A DNA stretch of 64,000 nt, taken from Immersiella caudata. Taxonomy: Eukaryota > Ascomycota > Sordariomycetes > Sordariales > Lasiosphaeriaceae. Positions 11,201-22,721 of this stretch are shown here, one piece after another. Below the pieces are notes generated by a model that saw nothing but the letters and a program-made list of their open reading frames with translations, made no database searches and was not told where the DNA came from. The position numbers were made by a program, and so were the translations under genes. The stretch's first letter is position 1. Each line of letters begins with the position of its first letter. Location: assembly GCA_030512335.1 (NCBI GenBank), contig JAULSU010000007.1, positions 2,108,001-2,172,000 of the forward strand. Reading direction: 5' to 3'.

Positions 11201-11370
11201 GTTTGCGGGCGTCGGTACGGCTCTTCGGAGGGCGCGTGGGCTGCCTGCGGAGGGCCTAGGTTTGCAGTCAGTCAACGAGGAATCCCGAACAGGAGCGTAC
11301 GCAGCACATCACATACCACGGAGGATGCCCACCGTACGCCTGCCCAAAAGCCAGCTCTAGCGCCAAGCAT
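8271..11370 (-). CDS. Large mitochondrial protein of unknown function (helical-repeat-like)
   Basis: Two exons, 11317-11370 and 8271-11255, separated by a 61-bp intron (GTATGT donor, CTGACTG branch region, CCTAG acceptor), give 1012 aa. The long exon has no ATG at its 5' end; the 18-codon first exon supplies it and encodes MLGARAGFWAGVRWASSV, a good mitochondrial presequence with Arg and no acidic residues. The rest is Arg/Lys-rich for 100 residues, then mostly predicted-helix-like sequence with many Leu/Trp motifs, reminiscent of fungal PPR-type RNA-binding proteins that control mitochondrial mRNAs. I see no clean 35-residue repeat, so this is a guess. The C-terminal 50 residues are acidic. 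Divergent from the MYST acetyltransferase gene, with 367 bp between starts. Confidence 0.72.
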
Positions 11371-11737
11371 TGGGTCTCAGCAACCATTGTGACAAGGTCG
11401 CAGGCTGCATCTGACCATCTTCAATTCACCGCAACATTTCGCATTGTTGAAGATTGGAGAGCCTGGCGCGTCTTGAATTTTGAATTGGCGGGGATTAGAC
11501 CCACCGCACCAACTAGCCAAAGCGCCGGGGGTTTCCCGTTGCACGGCAGAATTCACGGTTGCCGGTTTAGGTTAGGTTGTCGAGCTTTGCCCAGCTATCG
11601 TTGGATGGGCCGCGAATAAAACTCCTCCAACGATTTTGAGCCCCATCTTGCTCCTCTTCAATCCCTGTTAGCCGACCAGGTGCAGTTTGCACGACAACGG
11701 GCACTTCGCAGGGCAACACTTGTATCCTTCCGACGCG
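11371..11737. other. Divergent promoter between mitochondrial-protein gene and MYST gene
   Basis: 367 bp between two start codons pointing away from each other, so it should hold both promoters and 5' UTRs. No TATA box or other named site stands out. Confidence 0.5.
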
Positions 11738-13758
11738 ATGGCCCCTCAAAAACGAAAACGACCTCAAGACAACGAGACGACGGCACCGCCCCAGCCTCGC
11801 AAGACTACGGCTGTCCCTCTCCCGATCACGATCTCATCCTCCCCGCCAATATCTCGACGAGCGACGCGCTCAATCGCCCCGCACCCAGTGCAGGAGGAAC
11901 TCCCGCCTAGGCGTCGGCGTCGTCTCGACGCGAATGGCCCCGCCCCTGTGGCCGTAATAGCGACGGGTGCACGTCCGCCACCTGAGCCCCCTCGTGGCAA
12001 GGAGAACATCCCGATCGACCAAAAGCAAACGCGATTGACTCGCAACAGCGGGCCAAGCACCACTGTCATTCGACCTCCCGGTGGAGCTGACGGCCAGAGG
12101 CCAGGCTCAACATTCACACCTGTGCCCGTCCCCGTCATCCCGTCACAGGTCGATCGCACGATGCGACCGCTCCAGCGAGACCCGAGCAAGCCAGCCGGAC
12201 TGACCAATGGGAGGATGCCTGGCCGCCCTGCCGCTTCCCCTGTCGTGCTACCGGCACACTCGCACGCCGTCGGACGTAGCAAGCCCATCACAATGGCTAC
12301 TTCTGGGATGCAACCGCGACAATCGCCGACACCGATGGTCCCCGGTCTACCCGGCGCACAGGAACACAGCGGACGGACAGTTGGTGGTGGACACCAGCAG
12401 CAAGAATCTGATCGCAACATCGATAAGGTTGTCCTGGGAGATATTTGTTTCCGCGCATGGTACCCATCCTACTACGGAAAAGAAGTTCTGGGTGACGGCG
12501 CCGCGAGCAATGGGAACTACACAAAAGGAGGAAAGGACGGAAAGGTGCGTGCGCATTGGGTAGCTACAGTCAACGGGACGAGCGGCGCGGGGTGCAAGGA
12601 CGACACTAACGGCGTCAACGCACATGGGCGACGGGAGCGCGACAGCACGCCAATGCTAGAGAGGCTGTATGTCTGCCCGAGCTGCTTCAAGTATTCTAAG
12701 GAGCTCGTCACGTGGTGGGAACATGTCCGCGTGTGCGACAGGCGCGGGGTCATACCAGGAAACAAGATATATGTTCATCCAAAGGGCCAGAGAAAGATTA
12801 CGGTGCCATCGGGCCCACCACCAAAACCCGGGAGGGGAAAGCGAGCCAGCGGCGGACAAAAGGTAGTCGAAGAGGTTGTTCAGGACCAAGGGGAATGGAG
12901 CGTGTGGGAGGTGGATGGCGCCAGAGACGTCGTAAGTCGCCACCCGCATCCGCCGCGGCGAACAATGACTAACATCTTTAGCTCTTCTGCCAGAACCTCT
13001 CGTTGTTTGCGAAGCTCTTCCTTGACAATAAATCCGTCTTCTTCGATGTAACGGGTTTCAACTACTTCCTCCTCGTATACACCCCGTCAACTCCGTCGCC
13101 TACGGACCCCGACACCGAAGTTACCGAAGCGATGCCGGCGCGCAGCCAGATAGTAGGCTTCTTCTCCAAAGAGAAAATGTCGTGGGACAACAACAACTTG
13201 GCGTGCATTCTTATCTTTCCCCCATGGCAACGAAAGGGCCTCGGCGCGTTGCTAATGGGCGTATCCTACGAGATCTCTCGACGCGAGGGCGTTATGGGTG
13301 GACCAGAGAAACCCATCTCAGATTTAGGCAAAAAGGGTTACAAACGTTTCTGGGCTGGCGAGATAGCCCGCTGGCTCTTGAGTTTGAATGTCGAGCGAGA
13401 AGAAGAGATGGTTGTGGATGTCAATGAGTGCAGCCAAGCAACCTGGATCGCCCCTGACGATTGTTTATTAGTTCTCAGAGAGATGGGTGTAGCACAGAAC
13501 GCAGGAAAGGGCCCGCCACGGGTCCGGAAGAAGATCGTTGTCGGTGAGGAGAGTGGTGTCACGGCTTTAACGTCTGCGGCAGTTGGGGTCGCCGCGCCGG
13601 CAACCGAGCCGGAAGAGGTGCAGCGTGTTCGAATCTCACAGCAGGCTGTGAGGGCGTGGATCCTCAAGAACAGTGTCAGCCTCGAGAGGACCTGCGATCC
13701 TGCTGGTTTTATTGAAGGGTATGCAATGAACCTGGCCGAGGAAGAGGGAGAGAGCTGA
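11738..13758 (+). CDS. SAS2: MYST-family histone acetyltransferase, Sas2-like
   Basis: Transfers acetyl groups to histone lysines (H4K16 for yeast Sas2). Exons 11738-12931 and 12982-13758 (50-bp intron with GACTAAC branch) give 656 aa. The first 220 residues are disordered and Pro/Arg-rich. The MYST domain follows: a C2HC zinc finger (LYVCPSCFKYSKELVTWWEH ending VRVC), then LFCQNLSLFAKLFLD restored across the splice, the catalytic Cys in NLACILIFPPW, the acetyl-CoA loop QRKGLGALLM, the general-base Glu in SYEISRREG and GGPEKPISDLG. There is no chromodomain and no PHD finger, which argues against Esa1 and for Sas2. About 60 extra residues sit between the first MYST strand (ICFRAWYPSYYG) and the zinc finger. 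The start at 11738 is preferred over an in-frame ATG at 11687 because conserved fungal forms begin with a basic MAPxKRKR-like end; both are possible. Confidence 0.88.
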
Positions 13759-13979
13759 TGATCAGGGAGCACAACGGGAGCGATAATTACTGTTATTATG
13801 AAGGTCATGTTTCACGACGGGAATAGCCGGTGCTATCTATCAATGGTGGAGGCATTTGGTATTTTGGATAAGAAAGCCCAGTGCTGACTACCGAGGATTT
13901 GACTAGTATTGTTTCCTCTCTACAAGGAAAAGGAGGGTCAAGCGGATATGTATGTAAAAACCTAACCATTTATCACCAA

Positions 13980-13989
13980 TACCTAGGTA
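13980..13989. repeat. TACCTAGGTA palindrome, copy 1
   Basis: Exact 10-bp palindrome in intergenic DNA after the MYST gene; identical copies occur at 31066-31075 and 31209-31218. Confidence 0.6.
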
Positions 13990-15530
13990 TACCTGTCAAT
14001 ACACCGAAGCTACCTACCATCGCAAGCAGTTAAGATCATTTTCAAGCGCGCGTTGTCATTGAAGACGAGCGGGACAGCAATGACCTCACAATTAAGGTTA
14101 TGCAAGAGCTATGACCACTATGCGGTCAAACGTCACCGACACGACCCTAGCTGGGAAAATTTTTCCAGAACAAACAACACGCCCCAAAAATAGGGGCACC
14201 CTGTGAGATTACCGGAAGGGCGAGCGACTGACTGTGACATTTCTTCCATTTCCGGTTTCTGGGCTGCCGATTGACGCGCAGGGGACCGATCCGTCTGCAT
14301 TCTGCAGCAAACGGGTGAGATGACATAATCCACAGGCACAGGCGTGATCCCTAACTCCTCAACACAGTAACCGCTCTGGAATAATCTCTGCTCTGCAGAT
14401 ACTCACACCTCATGAAAACGTCAAATGAACCAAACGAAATCCTCACCCGATTTCACTGGAACGAGGGACACGAATCCAGCTTAGTCAAGCCGGAATGTCT
14501 CGGGGCGAGCGAGATGAGGTTGGCGAAATGGCGCGGCTGACAGGACAGCCAACACGTGCAGGCACCCAAACACGGAAGCCAACCCCTGCTGAGCGATCTG
14601 TTGGACGCCTCGGGAGCAGTCCCTGGGCGTCGGGTAGCGAGGGTGTGCAGCACACCGCCCAGGGGTTCGGTCCGTTGGATCTGATCCCATTGGCAGGCAG
14701 CGCAGCTGTTAAAGATTGGCGACCAGCTCCTTGGATCTTCTCCTCGCGGACTCCTGAGGACGCGAACAAGCTGCGTGAGGAGTTGAATTGTTGAAATGGG
14801 GGTTGAACGGGGGAACTGTCTCTGGGGCAAGCTCAGCATTTGTGTCTCGGCTCGAGCTCCAGAGGCATTTTCATCTTGTCGTCATGTCTTGGCTGTCTCC
14901 GTTGTTGTGGCTCCTGTGCGACGGGCTGGGCGAATTGGTGACGGTTTTGTTCGCCGTTAAGTGGGGGCTCGTGGGGGCTTGAGATGAACCCCTGTCACGG
15001 TATGGAGCCTCATTGCCTTAGACATCAAACCCATCTGAAAAATTTTAATGGCACAGGCCAGGGCGTGAGCTCCCTCGTTTCTGCCCGCAAGACCCTCTTA
15101 GTTGAGATTATCCATGAGATAGATGCCATTGAACGCAGCTACCGACCCTACGATGAGTTTATCGTTGCGGTTCCCGTCAAAACCCCATGATTCGCGTGTA
15201 TCAAATTGTTGGGGTCTGTAGGAATGACAATGGGCCAAATACGGCGGGATGATCTCAGCCCAATGTTAGGATATGGCGCTGCCCACTTCCGAGATTGCCC
15301 GACCAGCACTGCAGCTCCCCTGGAAGCCGAACAAGCCAGATCCCAAGCAAATTTTTCCTTGCGTTCGAGCAGCCAGCTTGAAGAGACCCACATCTGTTGT
15401 TGCTCCGGTGGAGCGGGCACGCAAAATGCCTCCTCCGTGAGCCATTGACCAGTGATATCGCTCGACTGGGAGCTTGGAGCCATTGCCCGGACCAGCCCGA
15501 GCCTCCGTTCCACCAAGCTGACCACTTGTT

Positions 15531-15570
15531 CTTCCTCCCTCTCTCCCCTTCCCACTTCCTTCTTCCTTCT
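15531..15570 (+). promoter_or_regulatory. CT-rich tract upstream of ATP9
   Basis: A nearly pure pyrimidine stretch (CTTCCTCCCTCTCTCCCC and onward) ends about 90 bp before the ATP9 start codon. CT tracts next to the transcription start are typical of highly expressed genes in filamentous ascomycetes. Confidence 0.45.
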
Positions 15571-15657
15571 CACACAAGCAGTCTCAACTCTCTCAGCGTT
15601 CCGCGTCGCCTTTCCTAGCCCATCTTCCGGTCCTCCAGAACCACACCACCAGATACA

Positions 15658-16234
15658 ATGGCCTCTACCCGTGTTCTCGCCAGCCGCCTGGCTGCCCAGA
15701 TGGCCTCTGCTTCGACCAAGGCCGCTCGCCCTGCTCTCCGCGTCCAGGTCGCCAACGCCAGCAAGCGCACCTTCTCTGGTATGTCGCGGGAGCCCCCGTA
15801 GAATTTTGCAGGCGACGAAAAAGTCTGACCGGAAAACCTCCAGCAACCCCCCTCCAGACCCTCAAGCGCCAGCAGGCTTCCTCGATCCTCAATGCCACCA
15901 CCCGCACCGCTTTCCAGCGCCGGGCGTACTCCTCTGAGATCGCCCAGGCCATGGTCGAGGTCTCCAAGAACCTTGGTATGGGTGCTGCCGCCATCGGTCT
16001 CACTGGCGCCGGTATCGGTATCGGTCTCGTCTTCGCCGCTCTCCTGAACGGTGTTGCCCGCAACCCCGCCCTCCGGGGCCAGCTTTTCTCCTACGCCATT
16101 CTCGGTTTCGCTTTCGTCGAGGCCATCGGTCTTTTCGACCTCATGGTTGCCCTCATGGCCAAGTTCGTAAGTAGCACCGGGACAAACGCAAAGCCTGCAA
16201 TCTCAGTTTCTAACCCGCCCGCAAACAGACTTAA
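15658..16234 (+). CDS. ATP9: ATP synthase subunit c (subunit 9), mitochondrial, nuclear-encoded
   Basis: Forms the rotating proton-carrying c-ring of the F1Fo ATP synthase in the inner membrane. Exons 15658-15778, 15844-16166 and 16229-16234 give 149 aa. The first 67 or so residues are an Arg/Ser/Ala-rich mitochondrial presequence ending near RRAYSSEIAQAM. The mature part is a two-helix hairpin: GAAAIGLTGAGIGIGLVFAA, the polar loop RNPALRGQL, and a second helix carrying the proton-binding Glu in FAFVEAIGLFDLM. Length matches Neurospora subunit 9 (147 aa). The second-intron acceptor was chosen to keep phase (TFS-ATPLQTLKRQ). The last exon encodes only Thr and the stop codon, restoring the conserved MAKFT end. 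Unlike in yeast, the gene is nuclear, as in Neurospora. Confidence 0.97.
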
Positions 16235-17554
16235 TCAAACAATCAAATCCTTCCTCGAGCAAAATAAATGGTGTGTCTCGTTTGGAGCGAGCGCCCGTAC
16301 ATATTTGGAGGACGGTGATAGATGGGGTGTACGAGACGATTCATGGTCCGTATGCGGCATTATTACACCCGCATATAGACTCAGTAGACGGGAGGAAGTG
16401 TGCATGGCAAATGGCATAGAATCGCTGCATTAGACGGGGGACATTAGACCTTTAGATCGGGGATAACTTGCGAGGTGTACCCATCCGTCGTCGGCCTTGC
16501 CGACATGTAAAATAGCCCAGGGCGATTTTGTCCTCATTTCTCAGGACGACCAACCACAATAATTTCATTTTCCCAAGGTATTGCAAAACATTCCCACGCT
16601 CAACAGAGACGAGCGTTCTGAACACTTGCTCAAGAACATACATTCGGTGACAGAACGAGTAATTTGACGCAGAATCGTCAACATCGCCAGCGTCCTACAA
16701 GCGGCCAGTTGCACGACATAATCAAGCAGGCCCGCTTTGGCTTCAAAGCTATGCCTAGTCCGCTTGGTTCTCGGAGTTCAAGTCCGCGCTTGTAGCGGCG
16801 TGAATAATGGTTGCGTTGCGTCTGGTGAACGGCGGGATGGCGACCACAATGAGAGCGCGAGATCCGCAGTGACTCCGCAATGGCCTGAAGCGAGGCGGTT
16901 GTGTGAACTGGTCTAAAACGCAGCATGGTCGGATTCGCTGGGGTCGGCGCGTGGTGTTGACAGGCGTTTTCGTGCTTGAACAGCACGTTGTTGGCAGAGA
17001 GCAAAAGTCAAAAAGAAGAGATGAAGTTGAAATTAACTCCAACCACAATCCTGTGGACGTGGTCATTGCAAAACGGAAGCTACCCCAACGGCAGAAGTCG
17101 AGCTTCCCCTCACAACAATGCCGTCATGTGACAACGAAGCAGCTTCCCAAGAACCCCAACCCCGCTTCTGCCGTTCTTCCGTCCAGCAATACCGTCAAGA
17201 TCTGGGCCACGCCAAGTTGCAAATTTGTGGCAGCATTGCTAAACCAAGCTCGGCCGACATTTCCCCAACACTCAAAGAAGAGTCCGGCCATCGGATAGCC
17301 ACGGAGCAACACCATTCATGTCTGAAGTGTAAGCTCTTAACATAGGAAGAGCTACCCAAGGGGGCGACTCTGAAAGGTTTTGCGTTTGGTAATGCTTCCC
17401 TGGTCACTCGGGGTTCGTGGAATAGGTGCCGAAAAGGACTCACCAACAGATTGTTGCTACGTTATGAATGCCCTTCACGACACCACAGCTCTATTGTCTA
17501 TGTGCTGTTTACCATCAATCCCGACTCCAGCCTTCTCCATTTTTCATCATCTCT
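16235..17554. other. Convergent intergenic region between ATP9 and phosphoglycerate mutase
   Basis: 1.3 kb between two stop codons. I see no gene: open frames are short, overlapping and without motifs. It should contain both 3' UTRs. Confidence 0.5.
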
Positions 17555-19322
17555 TCAAGCCTTGACCAGCAAGCTTTCTCCCGTCATCTCCGGCGGTACG
17601 GGGAGACCCATGGCGGTGAGAACAGTAGGGGCAACGTCTCCAAGAACACCACCCTCCTTCTTCAGGCTCCAGCCCTCGGGGTGGTTGGCCATGATGAATG
17701 GCACCTTGTTCGTTGTGTGCGATGTCTTGGGCTTACCGTCAGGGAACTTCATCTCCTCGGCGTTTCCGTGGTCAGCCGTAATGAAGAGGATGTAGCCTTC
17801 CTTCTTGCACCCCTCAAGAATCTTCCCAATGGCCTTGTCCGTGGCGGCGCATCCAATAATGGCAGCCTCGTACACGCCAGTGTGGCCAACCATGTCAGGG
17901 GGTGCGAAGTTGTTCATGACGAAGGGGAACTTCTGCTCCCCAAGACGCTTGACGACTTGGTTTGCGACGCCGTCGGCGCTCATCTCGGGGGCCTTGTCGT
18001 AGGTTGGGACGCTCTTGTTAGAGGGCACGAGGTCTTGGGATTCGTCGCGCGTCTCGAGATGGAAAGCCTTCTCCACACCGCCGTTGAAGAAGAACGTCAC
18101 ATGGGCATACTTCTCCGTCTCAGCGACGTGCACCTGCTCGACGCCCTGCTTGCCTAGCCACTCAGCGAGAACGTTGCCCATGTGTTGGGGCTTGAAGGCA
18201 ATCTCGAAGGGGTAGTCGAGCTTATACTGAGTCATCGTAACCAGCTTGATCTTGGGGTAGGGGAAGTCGGGTCTTGGCGATCGGTCAACATCGCCAAGCA
18301 GCTGAGTAATTTGGCGAACACGATCAGAGCGGTAGTTGAAGAAGAAGACGGTATCGTCATCTGAAATGATTCAGTCAGTGAGTGTCAATCGATGGGGGTA
18401 GCGAGGGAAGTTCGCCAACCCTTGATGCGGCCCTCTCCACCAACAACGATTGGCTTGAGGAACTCGTCGTTCTCTCCCTTTTCGTATCGCTCTTTGATGG
18501 TCTTCAGGGGATCGTCGCTCTGTTCTCCCTCACCCAGAACCATACCCCTGAGTGCGAGTTCGACACGCTCCCACCTCTTATCACGATCCATGGCATAATA
18601 GCGGCCAACCACGGTAGCGATTTGACCTACGCCAATCTCCTTCAGCTTTGCGAGGAGCTCCTCCATGTAGCCAGCGCCGGACTTGGGATCGGTGTCACGA
18701 CCATCGCCGAAGAAGTGAATGAAAACCTTGGGGACGCCAGCATCCTTGGCAGCTTGGAGCAGAGCGTAGAGGTGAGTCTGCTTCGAGTGCTACAAGACCG
18801 TTAGATCCCGACGATTCATCGCCGCCAAGAGGCAGGCCACTCACCACACCGCCATGGGACACAAGACCACAAAGGTGCAGACGTCCATTCCCGTTCTTGG
18901 CGCCCTCAATGGTGCCCTTGATAACATCGTTCTGCGCGAAGTCGCCCTTCTTCACCGTTTGGTCGATACGGACAACGTCCTGCCAGACGACTCGCCCGGC
19001 ACCAATGTTGAGATGGCCGACTTCGGAGTTGCCCATGAGGCCCTCGGGGAGGCCAACGGCAAGGGAGGAAGCCTCAAGCTCGGTGAAGCCGGTGCTGCTC
19101 TCGGAGAGCTCGTCCATAACCGGAGTGTCGGCGGCGGCGATAGCATCGCCATTCTTAGGCGACTCCTCCGACGGAATACCCCAGCCGTCAATCACGACTA
19201 GATGGCCGAACGAGCATCAGAATCAGCCATCCAAGCTCCAAGTACATGAGAATGTAATATGCGACTAGCGAGTAGTCAGGGCGGCGGGACGTACTCAAGC
19301 AAGCCTTGTGGTCCGGGGCCAT
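17555..19322 (-). CDS. gpmI: 2,3-bisphosphoglycerate-independent phosphoglycerate mutase
   Basis: Interconverts 3- and 2-phosphoglycerate in glycolysis in the cytosol, using two metal ions and a phosphoserine intermediate. Exons on the minus strand are 19295-19322, 18845-19197, 18420-18789 and 17555-18360, giving 518 aa, the normal length (about 510-520). The alkaline-phosphatase fold begins with VIDGWG (metal-binding Asp); the active-site Ser lies in MGNSEVGHLNIG; HGGVHSKQTHLY is restored across the second intron; FGDGRDTDPKSG and FNYRSDRVRQ bind substrate; the C-terminal metal site is TADHGNAEEM. The 28-nt first exon (MAPDHKACL) is joined to IVIDGWG. The third intron uses a weak GTTGGC donor. 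The gene is divergent from MED9 with 504 bp between starts. Confidence 0.96.
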
Positions 19323-19826
19323 AGCTGCAGCGGAATGGCGGGGTATGTTTTTGTTGGGATGGAATTGAATATGATGCAGAACAGAGCGACCTAGGACAGG
19401 CCGAAGATGTTCACAGAGTAACAGCTGCTGAGAATAGGGCAAAGGATCAGAAAAATCTGAGGGATACCGGGGCGAATACTAAAGGTGTTGCGGGATAAAA
19501 TTCTTGATCGGAGCAGCCGTCTCCTGCTGAGGATTTGGGATGGCGGGGTTGCTTGCCCGTCACCCAGCTCAGCTTGATATCGGAGCCCCCCACCTGACGT
19601 CAAACACTAATTAGAGGCGCAAGGCACCTGATCCCTGCCCTTCAAAATCTTGGCGCTCGCCTTTCAACACCAGCCTCAACTTTCCATTCTCGCGACAAAC
19701 TTCTGTCGACAACCTTCACATTCGTCGCAGCTTGTCGCAACGCTCTCTACCACCACCACACCAACCCCACTCAATACTCATTACCGCCAACTCCAATCGA
19801 TTCTCATCAACCAAATCACTTACAAA
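19323..19826. other. Divergent promoter, phosphoglycerate mutase / MED9
   Basis: 504 bp between start codons of two outward-facing genes. Before MED9 lies an open frame from 19650, in frame with MED9, but the ATG at 19827 is preferred as the start because the upstream part reads like CT/CA-rich 5' UTR. Confidence 0.5.
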
Positions 19827-20267
19827 ATGCCTGCAGCAGCCACAACCACCACAACCCACCTCCCCCCGAACCTCTCCCCCGACTCTGTCGATACCTTAAC
19901 CGAACTGACCACTATCCTAACCCGCCTCCGCGCCTCTCAGTCCGCCGCGTCGGCCACTATCCCCCCAACAGCCGCCGGCGCTGTAACCGGCACCACGCCT
20001 CTCCCCAGCTCTTCACTCCACACTGGCACCTTCAGCGTCAAAGAACTCCCAGCAGCGACAGATAACCTGAAACATAAGCTCCAGCGGGCGCGCGCGGCGG
20101 TACGCACGTTACCGGATATGGCGAGGACAGTGGAACAGCAGGAGAGGGATATAGCGGAATTGGAGGCCCGTCGGAGGGAGCAGCTGGCGATGTTGGCGAG
20201 GATAAAGGCGGTGGGGTTGGAGCAGAGCAAGGGGGATCGGGAAGATGGTGAGAGGATGATCGAGTGA
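19827..20267 (+). CDS. MED9: Mediator complex subunit 9
   Basis: Med9/Cse2 belongs to the middle module of Mediator, which bridges activators and RNA polymerase II in the nucleus. Single exon of 146 aa. The N-terminus is Ala/Thr-rich and disordered. From about residue 70 comes the family core, FSVKELPAATDNLKHKLQRA, followed by VRTLPDM and a heptad-patterned coiled coil (ERDIAELEARRREQLAMLAR) with which Med9 pairs with Med4/Med7. An in-frame ATG 177 bp upstream would add only UTR-like sequence. Size fits fungal Med9 (130-200 aa). Confidence 0.87.
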   Translation: MPAAATTTTTHLPPNLSPDSVDTLTELTTILTRLRASQSAASATIPPTAAGAVTGTTPLPSSSLHTGTFSVKELPAATDNLKHKLQRARAAVRTLPDMARTVEQQERDIAELEARRREQLAMLARIKAVGLEQSKGDREDGERMIE

Positions 20268-20726
20268 GGGGCCGCCCTAATTGTCTGGATTTTGTGACGT
20301 TGCGCTTGCTAGGATGCTCTTGGTAGTTCGTCAAGTATGGTCTGGGCCGGGCCAAGTGTGCTGGCGGGATTGCGCCACCAATCATTCGTGGGGAGATGGG
20401 CTCTTTGAAAAGCAAATGTCCGATGAGACTCTCGGCGTGGGAAGCGCCATAAAAGCCCTGGGAGAGACACGGTGTGTTAGCTCTGGACAAAGAGTACACT
20501 ACCAACGATTGGGGTAGGCCTGGCTTCAAAGTCATTCCACGTTTGCACCATGCTAACGACTTTCCAGGGAACGAGCATCCAAGGATAAAACAACGCTTCC
20601 GAGCGTGGCTCAACACCACCTCTGGAGTTCATGGCAATCTATCAAGAATACAAGCTCTCGCTGCCTAGTTGGATGTCTCACACGGAGAACTACGGCTTCG
20701 GGAAAGAGTTGGCGTAGCAGACGTTC
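20268..20726. other. Convergent intergenic stretch, MED9 / tubulin cofactor C
   Basis: 459 bp between two stop codons; no gene or RNA seen. Confidence 0.5.
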
Positions 20727-21931
20727 TCACGCTTTTGCTTTGCTTGGTTCCAAGCCTACCTTCCTCAGAATATCATCGACACCCTCTCCCGGAGTCCCTG
20801 GGACGGTATTCTTCCAAATATCGAGACCGAGACGTTCCCTCTCTGGCAGAACACTCCAATTTGGCGATTGTTCTGCCTTGAGCCACTTGAAGTCGTCAAC
20901 CTGCTGCCACTGGTTTTCCTCAGTTTTGTCACTCTCTGCCAACTATGTACTTGGTCAGTACGGCATCGCACAGGAACGGGTGGAACAGGGTAGCCTTACA
21001 TAGCACGCTGGCGCTGGCGCAAACTTCATGCTTTTGCAATCCTCAATGATTGGATGGCTCAGGCAATGAAGATACAGGTCCACATTCTCGCACTCATGGA
21101 TCCGAACTTGACGCGCCACCAAGACCAAGATGCTCTCGCGGACGCCCGTGATGTGGACCGACCCATCCACATGACCTGCCACGATAAGCGAACCTGTGAT
21201 ATCCTTCAACATCAGGTTGGCAAACGGTGCGCCGGTCGACGTCGTAGGCTCGGACATGTCCACAACACACCCGTGAATATCCGTCAGCCTGCCCGATGAT
21301 GTGGCTCGGGACGCAGATGCCGGCAGGATGATGTGAATCCGCCTGTGTTGCGAAAGAGCGATGTCGCGCGCGGTCGAGAAACTCGGCTTACGGACACCTC
21401 TCATGCGCGCAACCTCTTCGTTATAGTTCTTGCCGCTGATAGTGGGAAGCGTCCCGACGGAGTCTCGAGCCTCTGAAACGCTGGAGGACGAGGCTGCCGC
21501 CACGACATCATTGGTCCCGCCTCCGGTCGAGAAGAGATGTCGACTGTCTTGCTTGGGCTCTGTGGTGGGTTGTGCCGTCCGGGGCTTGAACTGGAACCGG
21601 GTCTTGGGCGCGGACTTGGCTTGCTCCTCTTTGAGTTGGTCGTACAAGGACTTGATACCTTCCGCATAAGTGCGTTGGTCGTAGGGGGCCAGGAAGTTAG
21701 CTGCGTCGGCGACAGACTGGGAGAGATTCGAGATGCCGGCTAGTATGTGCTCTGTAGCATCCTGACGCTCTCCACCGATGGTGGATATAGAATGGAGATT
21801 ACTGATCTGTTCCTTGAGATCTGCGCCTTCGTGTAAGTCAACGGTTGAGTGCTCGTCGGCAGACGCTTACTGGTGGATGTCTCTTGGAACTGGCGATAGA
21901 ACCGCTCCTTGGGATCAGTCGTAGCATCCAT
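20727..21931 (-). CDS. TBCC: Tubulin-specific chaperone C (tubulin binding cofactor C)
   Basis: Cofactor C joins cofactors D and E to trigger GTP hydrolysis by beta-tubulin and release the native alpha/beta dimer in the cytosol. Exons on the minus strand 21871-21931, 21000-21820 and 20727-20942 give 365 aa. The N-terminal part (FYRQFQETST-NLKEQISNLHS, joined across intron 1) is the helical tubulin-binding domain. The C-terminal C-CAP/beta-helix domain runs from about residue 190: ILPASASRATSSGRLTDI, LMLKDITGSLIVAG, HITGV, LVLVARQVRIHECENVDLYL, PIIEDCKSMKFAP. The catalytic Arg finger expected in the QxRxH segment is present (ARQVRIHEC). The last exon adds the family ending VDDFKWLK..PSPNWS-type motif (here EQSPNWSVLPE). 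Convergent with MED9. Confidence 0.93.
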
Positions 21932-22721
21932 GGCTGCGGTTTGTATGGTAACAGTGCTGACGCGCCAGGGCTATCAGTTGGAGGAAGCGGGTCACTGTTT
22001 TATTTTGTCTGTGAGAGGCACTGGTTGGCTTGAATAACCTCAGCGGGCAGCTACTTTACCTCAAAACAAAATATCTAAGGCCAAGTTGAGCGTCTCCAGT
22101 GCGTCGCGCAAGCTGCTCGAAATACACTGCAACCCAAAAAGATCTGTTGAGCGAAGAATGGTCTTACGATGCACGCTGCGTGTGTGATGGAGCTAAAGAA
22201 GTCGGCGTTGGACAAGCGACAAACTAGATGGGCGTCACGACTTTATGCATCATAGCTGTGACGACATCCGACAGCTTCGAGACGTCCTGATGGTGTGGCA
22301 AGAGCTTCCATGAAGGGTCCATCCCACGGCCGTTAGTTCAGGTTGCACCAAAGCACACTCTCCTTCCCTGGTAGTGGGTGCCATGGGGTCAGGAGATCTG
22401 GGCCTGAGTGTGTGCGGCAAATTAGGCATCGCTTTTCTGGGTAGGTGCCGAGCCAGTCCTAGGTTCTTCTGGATGAAGTTGCGTTTCGTGATGCGGGGCA
22501 AACACATCGGGGAAGCTCCCCGCATTTACATGTCTTCGGACGGAGCCCAGGAGCTGGGTTTGCGTTACGTTTCCGATCTAGTCCGCTTGATATTCCCGCA
22601 TGCGAGAGCCCCTAGATTTGTATGCTATCATTACAACGTTCATCAATTACCCCAGTGACAGGCAGCGATCGCTGCCGTGAAAACTAGGCACATGTATATG
22701 CTATACTAAATCTCTTGACGT
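21932..22721. other. Intergenic, tubulin cofactor C promoter and GPI1 3' region
   Basis: 790 bp between the start of the cofactor C gene and the stop of GPI1 (both minus strand). No supportable gene; open frames at 22250-22660 have no motif. Confidence 0.5.

Larger units (their letters stand above)
13759..15657. other. Intergenic region upstream of ATP9
   Basis: About 1.9 kb with no supportable gene. The distal part holds one exact TACCTAGGTA palindrome (13980-13989). Several overlapping open frames at 14450-15600 on both strands lack any family motif. The proximal end is the ATP9 promoter with a CT tract. Confidence 0.5.

Noticed and set aside
18385..18804. Plus-strand frames over the phosphoglycerate mutase gene
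   Set aside because: Antisense shadows of well-supported exons.
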